In this document: positions 47,354 through 58,489 of the stretch, piece by piece
Layout of the letters: every line of letters starts with the position of its first letter
Numbering within the stretch: position 1 is the first letter of the stretch
Origin: Lomentospora prolificans
Lineage: Eukaryota > Ascomycota > Sordariomycetes > Microascales > Microascaceae
Reading direction: 5' to 3'
DNA: 64,000 bases
Assembly: GCA_029532625.1 (NCBI GenBank)
Contig: JARFXM010000003.1
Coordinates: forward strand, 2,232,001-2,296,000
The notes under the pieces: model-generated
Seen by the model: only the letters and a program-made list of their open reading frames with translations
Databases searched by the model: none
What the model was told of the DNA's origin: nothing
Made by a program: the position numbers and the translations under genes

Positions 47354-48601
47354 AACACCCGCCTTGGCAATCATCCAACCCCCTTTGTCGACACGAGGGC
47401 GACAACGATGAGTAGGCCACCTCGATTCTCTTGCTCGTCGGAACTGCCGATGGCTGGCTCGAGGCCAATCCAAGAAAACGATGCCGTCCCTGAGCACGTT
47501 TGGTCTTGCGACGCGGGACAGCTCGTAATTGTCGAGCGAGCGGCCGGATTGGGGGGTGCATTCCATCCAAGCCAGCCATCCCATCATCCCACCCGCTGCC
47601 ATCCACATTACCCATCCGTTGCGATCGGTCCATATTAGTCAAAGATGAATAATCGCCATGACCATTCATCTACCTCATATTCCAGTCATGATAACCAGGT
47701 TCCAGGGCGTTGGGCCACCCTAGCCCGCCCAGCATCCTCGCTCCGAGTGAATCCCCCGGCCTGCCTTATCCGGGGGATTTCAGCCGGAACTTTTCTCTCC
47801 CCGCTAGTGCCGCCCTCTATATGATAAACAATTGACCGTCACCACCAATGGCTTTCAGAGTCAAGCCGATCTGAACGTGATGGCTTTGGCCTTCGTCTCC
47901 TCTTCACACCGGGGGAAGGCCGAGGACAGTCTCATGTGTGTGCTTGTGTATGTGTGTGCGTGTCTGTATTTACATATATGTGTGTGTATGGCCGTCGGAT
48001 TCCCCTTCCGTCGGTGTCATTATCCCCCGTCACGCCTTGCTAGCCGCCACACACCCATCTATCTTCCACCGCGGCCCATCGCCTGTGTGTCCTGGACAAC
48101 CCACGACGTCGAGTCTCGCTCGGATGAATCGGCCGTTCCAGGATCCAGAGCGAATAGAGACGCCGCCCGGGAATGGGCTCTCCCCCCCCCCCGGCGGGGG
48201 GATGCCTAGAGTGGGTAGCTACACCCAATGACATCGTGCATCTTCACTCCTTAAAATAGCAATTTTCAATATGGAGTAAGTGGGCGTGCATCTCGACTGG
48301 ACTCTGCTACGCCCGGAATATCAGCCGCGTGGTGTGCCGAGTAGCTCTTCTCTCGTCAGTCCCACAGGGCGTAACTTGTTGACCATGATTGTGGTGGAGC
48401 TATCACTTATAATCAGCCAGTTTCACGCAGACGGACCATCTCTGGATCATCCTATCTTTGCCTTCCAGATTGTGCTATCCAGTATTACTTGCCCAGTCTT
48501 AAAAAGACATCCTTCGTCCGAGCCAGCTTTTCACGGACCCTCCGTTCTGAAGCCCCCATCTCACCACCAGAAAAACACCCTCTCCTACCAAGACAGTCAA
48601 C
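47354..48601. other. Intergenic region with GT-rich repeat
   Basis: No gene supported. Contains a GT-rich microsatellite (47935-47989) and a C10/G6 stretch at 48181-48201. The last 250 bases form the leader of the secreted protein gene (CACCACCAGAAAAACACC and a purine-rich start context). Confidence 0.45.
47935..47989. repeat. Imperfect GT microsatellite
   Basis: Interrupted (TG)n with TATG variants over about 55 bases. Non-coding; the open frames across it encode only Val/Cys repeats. Confidence 0.7.
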
Positions 48602-49120
48602 ATGGTACGCAAACTATTCCTCGCCGGCCTCGCCCTCCTCCAGGCCACCGCCACCCATGCCCTCATCGTCCCCGCCGACCTCCCCGAGGGCCTCTACACC
48701 ATTCCCTTTGACTCCACCGGCGCCGCCCTCTCCGAGCCCGTCCGCGTAGAAGCCCGAAGCTCCCGCGTCATGCGGGCGAGCCTTCTCGAGGACCGCCAAA
48801 TCCAGCGCTGGCAGGCCAAGTGTGGCAACACCGGCCAGATCCAGATCAACGATTTCACCGTCGCCAAGGAGAACCTCCAGAGCGAGTGCGACAGGGGCGT
48901 GACCTACCGCGCCAACATGGCCGTCGTCTACACCACCGGCAACGCCGTCGCCTACTTTTGCAACTTTGACCGCGAGAACAAGTGCTCCAGGGCAGAGTAC
49001 GAGGATGCTATGCTCAGCCTTGTGACGCAGTGCGGGATCGGTGCTGGTGGCGAGGTGTACCTTGCTGCGCAAGATAAGGGGTACGGCGGCGATAACAAGG
49101 GTGTCGAGATTTGCTTGTGA
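48602..49120 (+). CDS. Secreted cysteine-rich protein, effector-like
   Basis: A 172-residue intronless protein with a clean signal peptide (VRKLFLAGLALLQATATHA, likely cut after residue 20). The mature chain begins LIVPADLPEGLYTIPFD and has six cysteines at 74, 96, 120, 128, 144 and 171, an even number that could form three disulphides. The cysteine domain (about 70-172) contains YTTGNAVAYFCNFDRENKCS and a glycine-rich QDKGYGGDNKG near the end. Small size, secretion and even cysteine count fit a fungal secreted effector or antimicrobial protein, but I recognise no named family. The start ATG follows a purine-rich leader (CAACATGG). Third-position G/C is high, like a well-expressed native gene, with no sign of recent transfer. 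Confidence 0.8.
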   Translation: MVRKLFLAGLALLQATATHALIVPADLPEGLYTIPFDSTGAALSEPVRVEARSSRVMRASLLEDRQIQRWQAKCGNTGQIQINDFTVAKENLQSECDRGVTYRANMAVVYTTGNAVAYFCNFDRENKCSRAEYEDAMLSLVTQCGIGAGGEVYLAAQDKGYGGDNKGVEICL

Positions 49121-52100
49121 GGTGCTGGAGAGCATTGGTTAGCGACGTTTCTAATAGGAAGTGTGGAATATGGGATAATACTCTCCGAGCATAAGGGACA
49201 TGCGGGAATGGCGAGTAAATAATGATTGATATAGCATATCTGGGATGAGTGGAGGGCTCTCTTGCATCCTATGTGTTTTGAGAATACATTTGGACTTGTA
49301 CAACTCCTATGTTTGCTTGTAACATGCCCTTGGCCAAACCTTACTATTTTATGACCTCATATCGAACTCTCGTAGTAGTCCGTGAAAGATTCTAAGCAGT
49401 GCAACTCAACTACGAAGGACAAGCCCTCGCCCATGCAAAGAAGTCGAGGTTTTGCAAGCAGGAAATTAGGGATTTGGGTTGTATGACACGTTCTCGGTGC
49501 CAACCAAAGACGTATTACTCCTTCTCGTTCAATGGAGTCAGAATTGTTCCCCTGGCTTACAATCTAATCCAGCACGAATGTTGGGAAGTCGGGAGAATGT
49601 GTCGGTTGCTAGTTGAACTAGAATGTAAGTTGGAGTGAAACTCGTCTTTATAGAGCCTTGGCGACTCATGAACACCCTCACCAGGATGCTTCCGGGTTAT
49701 ATTACAATCGGGCCATTCCTGGAATGGTGCTTCCGAAGACTAGCCTTCATTAATCAATAATTCGATTCAGCATCCTTCTTTGAAAACGAGGTCTTGGACA
49801 ACGATACCGAAGGTTTCAACGTTGCAACGAGGTTGAATAAGATTTCCGGTACCGTGCTACCAATCAATACTTGACCTGGGGATCGTTTTTCATGTAACGC
49901 AATGGCTATGCACTTCATCCGCACGTCGGGCCGCAGCCTGCTCAACCCGGTTTCGCTTTCAGACAAGGGACATTTCGCTGGGTAGAAAGCTTCCTCTGCA
50001 GTACGAATATACCAAGCGAGCACCGAGCCGCCAGTCTAAGAGCGTTCCGCATAGCACCGTCACCTAGCGCATGGGTCACGGATGGCTTCCTTGCCAAAAA
50101 GGTCATAATCATAAGCGAGCTTCCAAATCCTTCATCCAAAACTCCTCCCCTCAAGAAACATCTTTTGCCCTCCAGTAGCGACATTAGATCCCTTCGATCT
50201 TACTTCTTAACGTCAAGTATATCCATCCAAACATGTAGCCACCTTTCTTCAAGAGAGACGCCGGGCTGCACGCGCCTTCACAGTACTCAGACCCGGACAT
50301 GAATTCGTTACATAGGTACGGAATCCCCTCATACAATCTTAAATAGCGTTTTTCAATCTACAGGGACTTTACGGAGCCCTCATCTTGCCTATGTACCTCT
50401 TCGCCCATGCTCTAGAGATGCACGCCATCCGTTGGGCAGATCGTTGTTGAACAGGTTGTCTCACAGAGCCTCGCATGAACTTGCGGTGTGCCTCATCTTC
50501 TGCTGCCTCCTGAAATCGGTTGTCTAGTGGGAGAGGCCTGAGGAAACGCAGCGTTTCGACGCCAAGTTTCGAGTTGCTGATGGAACAGAAAGCAGATGGT
50601 ACAAGTTGGAAGCATAGACGGCAAGCCTTGGAGCACTCAGTTCTAAGCATCGTGTTGGTACAAGTATCCGTGCCACCTTCTTCATTCTCTCTCTTCTACT
50701 ACTCTCTTACCTAACTTGATTGACGCATCACTGGTGCGAAATATCTAGGCAAGAAGAACTCGCTCAGAAGGAACATCAGCTCAGTAACAACCTCAGGCGT
50801 GAAGCTCCAGCCGAAGTGGCAGAGAGCAACTCTGGCCAGGAATGAAAGCGCGCCCCAACCGGAAAGCCATTCTTTCCATACCTCCATCTGAGGAAATACC
50901 TCAGTCCTATCGAGCTTGTCTTCTTCTTTTCATTGTGCAAGCTGCCAGAAGATTGGGGCCAATTCGGCTGACTCTCCGCGTGACGACGATGTTCCAACTT
51001 TAGAAACATCATTGCTAAGAAACGGACCTATTCTATGCAGTTATCTTAGCGTTAACCCCCCGAAAGGTCTCGCTTGGGCTTGATATTGCTCTGTTTGCTG
51101 TTTCAAAGAGAGCTGGAGCTGGGAAGACATGGTAATAAGGACGGCTATGAAGGCCCGGGAAACCGGGTTAGTACGCTCATGTACTTGGCAAAGTAGAATC
51201 GATATGTGAATCCCAGGCCAACACCCCTAAATATACACCGATATTGTCCAGTCCCACAGCTAATCCTCCTACTTCTCTATTAAATGATATCTCTCAGCTC
51301 ACGCAGTTTGAAAGGATGGTACAGTATAGTACAATATCCTCTCAAATCAGAAAAGGGCAGATATGCGCCTCCACTATGGATAACTGTCGCTGATATTAAG
51401 CTTCTCCCCACATAGGGCGTTGGTTGTTCATATCGCAAGTGGAGCTCGGCAATGACAAGAAGAATGAGCCTGACCATGGAGATTGTAGGTATTCTGAATT
51501 ATTACCAGCGCGATAATGGATTGAGCTAGACCAATCCAACAGACCATCGTAGGTTATCTCATGGCGTCCTTCCAGAGAACGACGTAAGGAACGATACTAA
51601 AATTGTATGGCTTGAGGATGTTGATCTTAGGCTCTCGCATGCGACATTTAGTTGCCAGCTTTCAGGTTAGGGTTAGCTGGACGAAATTCCCGTTCGGCGA
51701 TTCGAGATGAGGTGGATCCGCCAACGTAGCGGGACACGGGATGAAAAGAGAAAAGTAATAGGGAATTTGTATAATCCAGGGTATAAGCCAAGAGCTATAC
51801 CCTCTTTGGCTCGGGCACTCTAGCCATAGGTCTGGGTAAAATCGGATCCGGACATGGAATCCCCATTTAGCATCATCGTGACACCTTCACTCAATACTTT
51901 AGATTGAATTAGGCCAGAACGCGGGATCGCATGGGGTCACGCCTTTTATGCTTTGTTTTTGCCAATTCATTAAATAAGGATTCTCAGCTATTGAGGCATC
52001 CCGTCGGCGTACGGAGGCAGGAAAGCCGGGGGATCTATCCTGGTATGGCAACCTGGCACGTATATGAGAAAACCCACCATCTAGATGAATATAACTAGCA

Positions 52101-52260
52101 GCATGGCCGAGAAATAATTGACTCTCCTCTTCCGTTCGGGGGTTTCTCCTGGCTGTTCTTCTTGGTATACTTGACTTATCGTCGTGAGGAAATCTAAACT
52201 CCTCGCCGTCCAAAGGCCCATTCCAAAACCGACCCGTATAAGCCGTTTCTACTCATCGCG
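49121..52260. other. Gene-poor stretch of 3.1 kb
   Basis: No complete gene. Minus-strand frames at 50369-50650 and 50711-50929 read like protein but lack joined structure (described separately); the rest has short frames on both strands. The last 60 bases before 52261 contain CGTATAAG and are probably the core promoter of the CBM1 gene. Confidence 0.4.
50369..50929 (-). pseudogene. Possible gene remnant
   Basis: Two neighbouring minus-strand frames have protein-like codon use: 50929-50711 (about 73 codons, with VWKEWLSGWGALSFLARVAL and ELMFLLSEFFLPRYFAP) and 50650-50369 (93 codons, starting at an ATG, basic C-terminal part). No splice pair I could find joins them, and no upstream start was found for the first. 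They may be exons of one unrecognised gene or a decaying copy. No family was recognised. Confidence 0.25.
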
Positions 52261-53357
52261 ATGGTCCACTCTGCTCTCTTCGCGTCTATACTATTCGCCC
52301 TTGGAGCTTCTGCCCAGGTCCAGAGCCGCTGGGGACAATGTGAGTTTATACTCAGCGTCGAATCTGAGCAACGAGAACTAAGATCCCGCGGATAGGTGGC
52401 GGTGAGGACTACGACGGCCCGGCGATCTGTCCCGAGACCTATTACTGCACAGCCGGAAAGTAGGTAACACCAGTGCTTTGTCCGCATATCTCAACTTGGA
52501 AAGTCTACTAAAGAAACCGTAGCCGCTGGTACTCACAGTGCGTTCCCTTGCCCGGAAGTCCCGACGACACAGCGATCCGCAACGCTCCCGACACGCCCCT
52601 CCAGACCACCAGCTTCCAAACCGTCGTCACCATCACCGTGATCGCCGAACAAACCGTCATCCCTTCCGTAGTAACAACATACATCACCTTCATCACCCCC
52701 GAGCCCACCCCCTCCCCCCCTCCAGCACTATCACGCTCGTCCCCGACACCCCGATCAACCCCAAGGACCGCCGCGAGGACGCCCCCAAGGCCAAGGACGA
52801 GAAGCGCGAACCTCTCCCCGCCCCCGCTCAAGCCGGCGACCCGACCCCGTCCCAGCTGCAGGACGGCCAGCTCTGGATCCGCGCCGTCACCGCCCCGCAT
52901 TTCCACGACTACCTACAGACGAACCCCCAGAACGAACCCGGCGTCGCCATTCTTGGCCCCAAGGGTTCCGCCGGCCAGTATAACATTGTCGACGGCCAGC
53001 TCATCAGCGGAGGAAGCGCCGACAAGCTCTATCTCCACGTCGAGAAGCCCGACGATCTTACGCAGCGCAAGCTCGCCACCTGGTTTAACACCACCCAGAA
53101 CGAATTCGGAACCTTTGAGTTCAACGGCGATGCTGTTGTATGGTCTACGCCAGAAGTGAGGCGAGAAAACCTCGCGGCTTGGCTGGCTTGCGAGGAAAAT
53201 GCGCTGTTCATCAATACGGGTGCTTATGCGTACAATACGCCTGCGGGTTGCAGCGATCATACCGTGAGTTCTGAAATTTCCCATAGTCAACTACGGATAG
53301 AAAGCTGACTTTTCCCTCCACAAGATACACTTTTACAACGGCGCTACTACTGACTAG
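52261..53357 (+). CDS. Secreted CBM1 protein with apparent frameshift
   Basis: Secreted protein with an N-terminal fungal cellulose-binding module (CBM1). Exons: 52261-52339, 52396-52459, 52523-53263, 53325-53357. The signal peptide (about 18 residues, ending ASA) leads straight into CBM1: WGQCGG, then ICPETYYCTAGNRWYSQC, with four cysteines and the aromatic residues of the binding face; two introns interrupt the module. A Thr/Val/Pro linker follows. Within it, at a run of seven C (52724-52730), the coding signal moves to another frame: before it reads VVTTYITFITPEPTPSPP, after it TITLVPDTPINPKDRRED. One extra C makes the whole gene a multiple of three and gives 305 residues; as written, translation stops at 53159. 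The C-terminal domain (LWIRAVTAPHFHDY, YAYNTPAGCSDHTIHFYNGA) is of unknown function. Either a sequence error or a fresh loss of function. Confidence 0.78.
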
Positions 53358-54001
53358 GTCAGTGGGTTCGGAGGGTTGTAGGTTTGGCGGAACCTTTGTA
53401 GCGAGGATTATCGGCTGCTTCACCTGCGAGGCCCACCACCGAAAGTTGGTATATGGAGGAGTATATATAGTCTTTAAATCCCACGTATATACAATTGTGA
53501 AGCTGCTTTGAGACTGGTAGGTTTCCAAAGCCGCCCTATTTAGAGCTACGGAAACCAGCCTCCCTAGCCTCAGGATCCATGTCACCATGCCGTGCGTACG
53601 AGCTCCTAGGAATGCAGGTGTGGCCGCACCGCAGATCTTGAGCCCGCTCCTCGACCCGCACAGTACCGGCCATTGATCAAGCGAGGATTATCGAGACGGG
53701 ACGGCCGAAGATGGGTTGGCTAGTTTATCCCGGGAACCAATGTCCAGGTTTTCAGGAACCTCATGCCGCCTGGACGCGTAAGTGGGCCGCGTGGGTTTAT
53801 GGTCTAAGTCACTTGGTAAACCTGCATGCTACTGAACTCATTGGGTTATCGTTAACATTGATTCGCACACATCTATGTTCAAACGCCGTAACAACCTCGT
53901 CCCGTAAACTACTACATTATGATCCTCTTTATATACACTTAGACGTAACACTTATTTGATTGGCTGTGGCGCGCTTGAGCTCTGCGATCCCTTCTGTGCC
54001 A
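53358..54001. other. Convergent 3' region
   Basis: Between the CBM1 gene (plus) and ALG9 (minus). No gene seen; a short AT-rich patch near 53880-53960. Confidence 0.5.
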
Positions 54002-56012
54002 TTACTTCCTCTTTAGGAGGCAGTGGTTGCCCCATTTCCGTCGGAACTTGTCTGGGACTAGACTTGACTCGGGCACCCAAAGCATTCTGCTGATGGGATG
54101 CGTGCGTCCCGCATCGAGGAAGGGGACACACTTCACAACTTCCCAGTCCTCCTTGTCCGCCACGTAATCCGGTTCATTCGGTGGAAGCTGGCCCTCATGT
54201 AGCGGGTACTGAGTATCGACGAGGAAATTGCACGCGCGGACATCTACATATTTTCCAGGATCCTCCTCGTTCTTATCATTAAGACCGCTGGTCGGCAGCC
54301 AGGTTCCGCTCCAGAAGCCGAAGTCAATGTCGGCTTCGGAGAACTCTCCGGGCAGAAGTCCTCGAAACTCGGATCGGATGAACTTGGCATGCATGCCCCG
54401 CGGAAGGAAGTAAGACGAAGGGAATCGATACCATTCTTTGCCGAAACATACGAGGTCACCATTGCCTCCGATTCCCTCCTCTCCTCTAGCTCCGGCACCT
54501 AGAGGTTCGTATAGCTTCAAGGGCGCCGAGTAGGCGGAGTAAATACCGTAGATCCTGGTGAGACCGAGCATAGCAGCAAGAAGGAAGACGGTGCTGACGG
54601 CCAGTAGCCTAAGCTTGGCTGGGATCTTGGCTACCAATGACTTGGGGTCTTGAGTCCCGATCGCGGTTAGGAGAATGTGAATCGAGATGGCTGCGTTGAG
54701 TGCGAGGAAGGGATAGGCCGGGTACATGAATCGCTCCTCTTTGTGAGGCTGGGAGGTGAAAATGCCTAACCATAGGTAGAATGGCATGACAAATATGGTT
54801 GTTCGCAGACCGAAAGCAGAGCCCACCTTACGATCGCTGAAAAGTCGCTGCAAAGTGAAGAGTGGAAGAGCTAGCAGGGCAAGGAGAAACCAGATATTGA
54901 AGTTGAGGGTTAGGTTTTTGAAGTAAAACGTCCAGGGCTCGGTGCCATAAAGGTCTGGGCCACCTGTCTTGGAGAATATATTGTAATTGACAATGTTCCA
55001 AGGTATGACTTCGATCTTCTTGTAAAAGAAGGCGTTGACAAACGTGTCGGCGACCTTTTTCTTGATTTAGCAAGCAATACCTTTTAAGGACCCATGAGAA
55101 CATGATAACTCACAACTAGCAACAAGCACGCAACGGCGCCTCGGAAAAGGCGGAAAGCAGACTCAAACATGCGCTGCCCATCACCAACCACTGCAAAGAG
55201 GACCTCTTCAAGAACAAATGGCGCGGCGAGGGCCATGGCGAAGGGCCAGCCGAGGATCGCACCAACACCGAACCAGGCAAGCCCTAGAGAGGTCTTGATA
55301 CCGCCACGCCAATTCATGAAGGCAGCAGTTCCCACCATGACCGCAATCATGGCAAAGCTCGACGGAAGGAAGGCGGTGCTGGCATGGAAGTTACCGGGGC
55401 TGAGAACCAAGGCTGCTACGTAAAATAAGCCGACGCGTGGATTAAGGGTGAGGCTGATTGCTCGGAAGAGCAAAGTCTGGGCGAGAGCGCATGCGAAAGC
55501 GAGAATATACCGGACGAAGTAAAACTCGGCAACCTAGTGACGTCTGGTAGTGAGCGTACGGGTCGGGGGTAGAGACGAGAAACTCGCAGCGCGCGGGATA
55601 AGGACCCGTACGTACCTTGTTAGTTCCTGGGAGAAGCCGGCGGAAATTTCCAACAATTGCATGTAGTGCAACGTATAGCCAGCTTCGAATGGCAAACTCG
55701 GGGGAATATTCCCAAGTTTGCAGGCCATATCCATGGGAGAGGTAGTGCGTCGGCTCCCAGTAGTTGAAGGTCTCATCGCAGTCTTGGATCGGCGCGAAGA
55801 AGGCGGCAATGAGGTTCGCGATCAAGAAACAGTAAAAGATCTTGATGGGTTCTACGCCGTAAGGGCTTACTTTCCTACAATCCGAGCGTCGAGTCGTTAG
55901 TTGGAAACCCGAGGCGCTGGTGAGACAAGCGGGGGTTCAAAAATTACTTCTTACGAGCATGGCCGGCTGCAGGATGAACAAACGGAGTGCCTTCTTCCTG
56001 TGGAGGAGCCAT
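54002..56012 (-). CDS. alg9: Alpha-1,2-mannosyltransferase Alg9 (GT22)
   Basis: Adds two lumenal alpha-1,2-mannoses (the seventh and ninth) to the dolichol-linked oligosaccharide in the ER. Exons: 56012-55948, 55874-55616, 55533-55114, 55054-54002; introns of 73, 82 and 59 bp; 598 residues. The first donor is GTAATT, chosen because it keeps frame into the conserved VSPYGVEPIKIFY; the branch site CAACTAACG precedes its acceptor. The GT22 lumenal loop motif DCDETFNYWEPTHYL with the catalytic acid pair is near residue 50, then HGYGLQTWEYSP and SWLYVALHA; several hydrophobic helices follow, with SQPHKEERFMYPAYPFLAL, a family signature. The lumenal C-terminus includes CFGKEWYRFPSSYFLP and ends KRK. 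It is divergent from NAF1 with 550 bp between the starts. Confidence 0.95.
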
Positions 56013-56560
56013 TGCGACAGGTTAACCTCAATTAGGGGATGGCATGAAGCGATTCCGATCTGTGAGCCAAGCTAGGGCAGAATGTTGAGTTTGTTGGGGT
56101 TTGGATTGAATGCAACATTCTCTTACATCTTGAGTGAATGTGGCCATTGCGCGAAAAGCAAAGAACGTCATTGATAAGAGCTTTATCTTATCTGATTAGC
56201 CGAAGATCTGCCACATGGAATTTCTTATCGGTCTTATCGGCCTTTTCGTCTCTTTTTTTTTTTTCTTTGGGGATGGCCACCCCACTATCACTTGTACACG
56301 CCTTGAGAGGCTTTGATGCATTCAACACTTCCTAGACGTTTTCACCTCCCATTTCTGCTTCCTCTACAGATATTATACCATATTTAAGTGCTGCTTCCAA
56401 TTTCACAGTCCATATCGCAACTCACGTCGAAGTAAGTCGAATACATTAAGGACAGTCTTTCTTCCTGCCGATTGCTCCATCCCCCGCCATTCGCGATATC
56501 AAAGGATTGAAGCCCCGTGGAGAGGAAGAGCCCAGACCGCACTGGCTCATATACCTCGTC
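56013..56560. promoter_or_regulatory. Bidirectional promoter of ALG9 and NAF1
   Basis: 548 bp between the two start codons. Includes a T-run with CTTTGG at about 56253-56270 and a GATAAG/CTTATC cluster near 56175-56195 and 56225-56240 (several GATA-type words in both directions). Function of these words is inferred from sequence only. Confidence 0.4.
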
Positions 56561-58489
56561 ATGTCTTCTTTCAACATCCCCGGATTGGGGTTCGCGAAGC
56601 CGAACGAAGTTCTTCCTCTAGCCCCCGACACTACTCCCTCTCTCTCTTCTGCGCCCATAGAGAACTCTGGCCCAAGCGAACAGGACTCGAAACTCGAACA
56701 GCTAACTGCGACGAACACCGAAAGCCAAATTCATCAAAATGTAGAATCAAAAGACCGTGATGTGGCTATGTCAGAAGCCACCGGAGAGGTTGAGGCCGTT
56801 ACGCAAAAGAAAGAGACAACGCCGTCACCGATTAACACCGATATCACCTCCTCAAGCCATGACGAACAAAAGGTAGACGCGGATATGAAAGACGACCAGG
56901 CGGTTGGCGAGACTTCTGGCAATGGCGTATCCGTGACTTCTAGTGATCCGATGAAGGTTGACGAAGGTCCCGCAAATGGCGCTTCAATCACCGACGACCT
57001 CGAGGCGGCTATTGGCGGTCTGGGCCCATTCCAAACCGCCGCCCCGGAAGAACAGCAAGTTAACAGCGAAGGCCAACCACAGGAGGAAACGGGCGGAGAG
57101 CACCCCGAATGGGAGGTTGATTCCTCGCCCTACGAATCGTCATCGGAGTCTGACAGTTCCGACTCGTCCTCTGACGAAGACTCCGACAATGAACAATTCA
57201 AAGGTCTTAGCATCGAGGAGACTGCTCGTCTCCTTATGGAAGCCGACGCGGGGTCCGATGATGAAGAGAGGGGCGATAAAAATCCTCGAGCACAAGTCCG
57301 AACCAAGAATGAGTTGCCAGAGGAAGTATTGCCCAAACCAGACGTCACCATTACACCAGAGATGAAGATTGAAGAGCTCGGCGCCATCGAGCACATTGTT
57401 GACACGACTCTGGTCATCAAGGCATATACTCCCGGCGAATACCAAGTTATTGACACGGGCTCCGTGCTGTGCACCGCTGATCGTGTTGTAATTGGAGCTC
57501 TTGCTGATATTCTCGGCAAAGTTCAGGAGCCGCTGTATACTGTGAGGTTTAATACCCCAGAAGAAATAGCCGAAGCTGGGCTGAAAGTGGGCACCAAAGT
57601 GTTTTACTCGGTAAACCATGCCAATTATGTGTTTACACAGGCCTTGAAGAACCTCAAGGGCTCAGATGCTAGTAACTTGCACGACGAGGAGATCGCAGAG
57701 GACGAGGCTGAATTCTCCGACGACGAAAAGGAAGCAGAGTACAAGAGAAAGCTCAAGCAAAAACGGAGAGAAAGGCAAGGTGGTGACTCGCGGGGTCGTG
57801 GGGGGCAGCGAGGTCCACATCCACTCAGGAATGAGGTGCCAAATGACGGCTCGTCGGGCGCTCTCAACTATGATGATGCGGGTGACGACGATGGTCCTTA
57901 CAAGCCACTTACTAGACCTCCAGGGTATGGCGCAAGCGGGTTTGGTGGTCCAACTGAAGAGGCTCCTCCAGGCGCTTATAGGCCTCGCGGAGGACGTGGT
58001 GGTCCCTCAAGGGGACGTGGCCAGCAGCGAGGCAGAGGCTTCGGTCGCGGCCGGGGGGGATCCGGAAATGGTGTGGGCGGCTCGCGAGACGGATATTCGT
58101 TGCCGCCTCAGAATCAGCAGTCATATTCACACCATCAGCCTCCTGCGAACCATGGTGGATCGAGCCAACCAGGAGGTTTCAACTTCCAGGTCCCGGGCAC
58201 TCAACACCCCGGCCAAGCTGGCGCGACACCAGCAGCTAGTTATCAAGCACCGACATGGCCGCAGCCATTCCCGAACCCTCCGTTCCCAAATGCACAGTTC
58301 CCTCCCGTGAACTGGGCTGGCCAGCAACCCCCCGCTGGGCTCCCACAAAATGGACCGCCTGGACCGCCTCTCCTCAACCCAGCATTACTCGCTTTGCTGT
58401 CAAGTATGACGGCGCAGAACCAGGGCCAGCAGCATACCCAGCAGCACCCGTCTTGGCAAGGCCCGCCGCCAGGTCAAGGAGGCCAGTGA
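56561..58489 (+). CDS. naf1: H/ACA snoRNP assembly factor Naf1
   Basis: Nuclear chaperone that binds Cbf5/dyskerin during H/ACA snoRNP assembly and is later replaced by Gar1. Intronless, 642 residues from the ATG at 56561, which begins SSFNIPGLGFAKPNEVLPLA; an ATG 54 bases upstream in frame is less likely. Residues about 20-265 are acidic and Ser/Glu-rich with a poly-Ser/Asp stretch before the core. The Gar1-like Naf1 domain (about 268-375) reads IEELGAIEHIVDTTLVIKAY, DTGSVLCTADRVVIGALADI, LGKVQEPLYTVRF and VGTKVFYSVNHANYVFTQAL. After a KRKLKQKRRERQ basic patch there are R-G-G repeats and a Pro/Gln/Asn-rich tail, common in fungal Naf1. Domain order and the core text make the assignment secure. 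Confidence 0.93.
   Translation: MSSFNIPGLGFAKPNEVLPLAPDTTPSLSSAPIENSGPSEQDSKLEQLTATNTESQIHQNVESKDRDVAMSEATGEVEAVTQKKETTPSPINTDITSSSHDEQKVDADMKDDQAVGETSGNGVSVTSSDPMKVDEGPANGASITDDLEAAIGGLGPFQTAAPEEQQVNSEGQPQEETGGEHPEWEVDSSPYESSSESDSSDSSSDEDSDNEQFKGLSIEETARLLMEADAGSDDEERGDKNPRAQVRTKNELPEEVLPKPDVTITPEMKIEELGAIEHIVDTTLVIKAYTPGEYQVIDTGSVLCTADRVVIGALADILGKVQEPLYTVRFNTPEEIAEAGLKVGTKVFYSVNHANYVFTQALKNLKGSDASNLHDEEIAEDEAEFSDDEKEAEYKRKLKQKRRERQGGDSRGRGGQRGPHPLRNEVPNDGSSGALNYDDAGDDDGPYKPLTRPPGYGASGFGGPTEEAPPGAYRPRGGRGGPSRGRGQQRGRGFGRGRGGSGNGVGGSRDGYSLPPQNQQSYSHHQPPANHGGSSQPGGFNFQVPGTQHPGQAGATPAASYQAPTWPQPFPNPPFPNAQFPPVNWAGQQPPAGLPQNGPPGPPLLNPALLALLSSMTAQNQGQQHTQQHPSWQGPPPGQGGQ

Noticed and set aside
48614..49135. 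173-codon minus frame opposite the secreted protein
   Set aside because: Antisense shadow rich in Gly/Val/Leu; the plus frame has a signal peptide and spaced cysteines.
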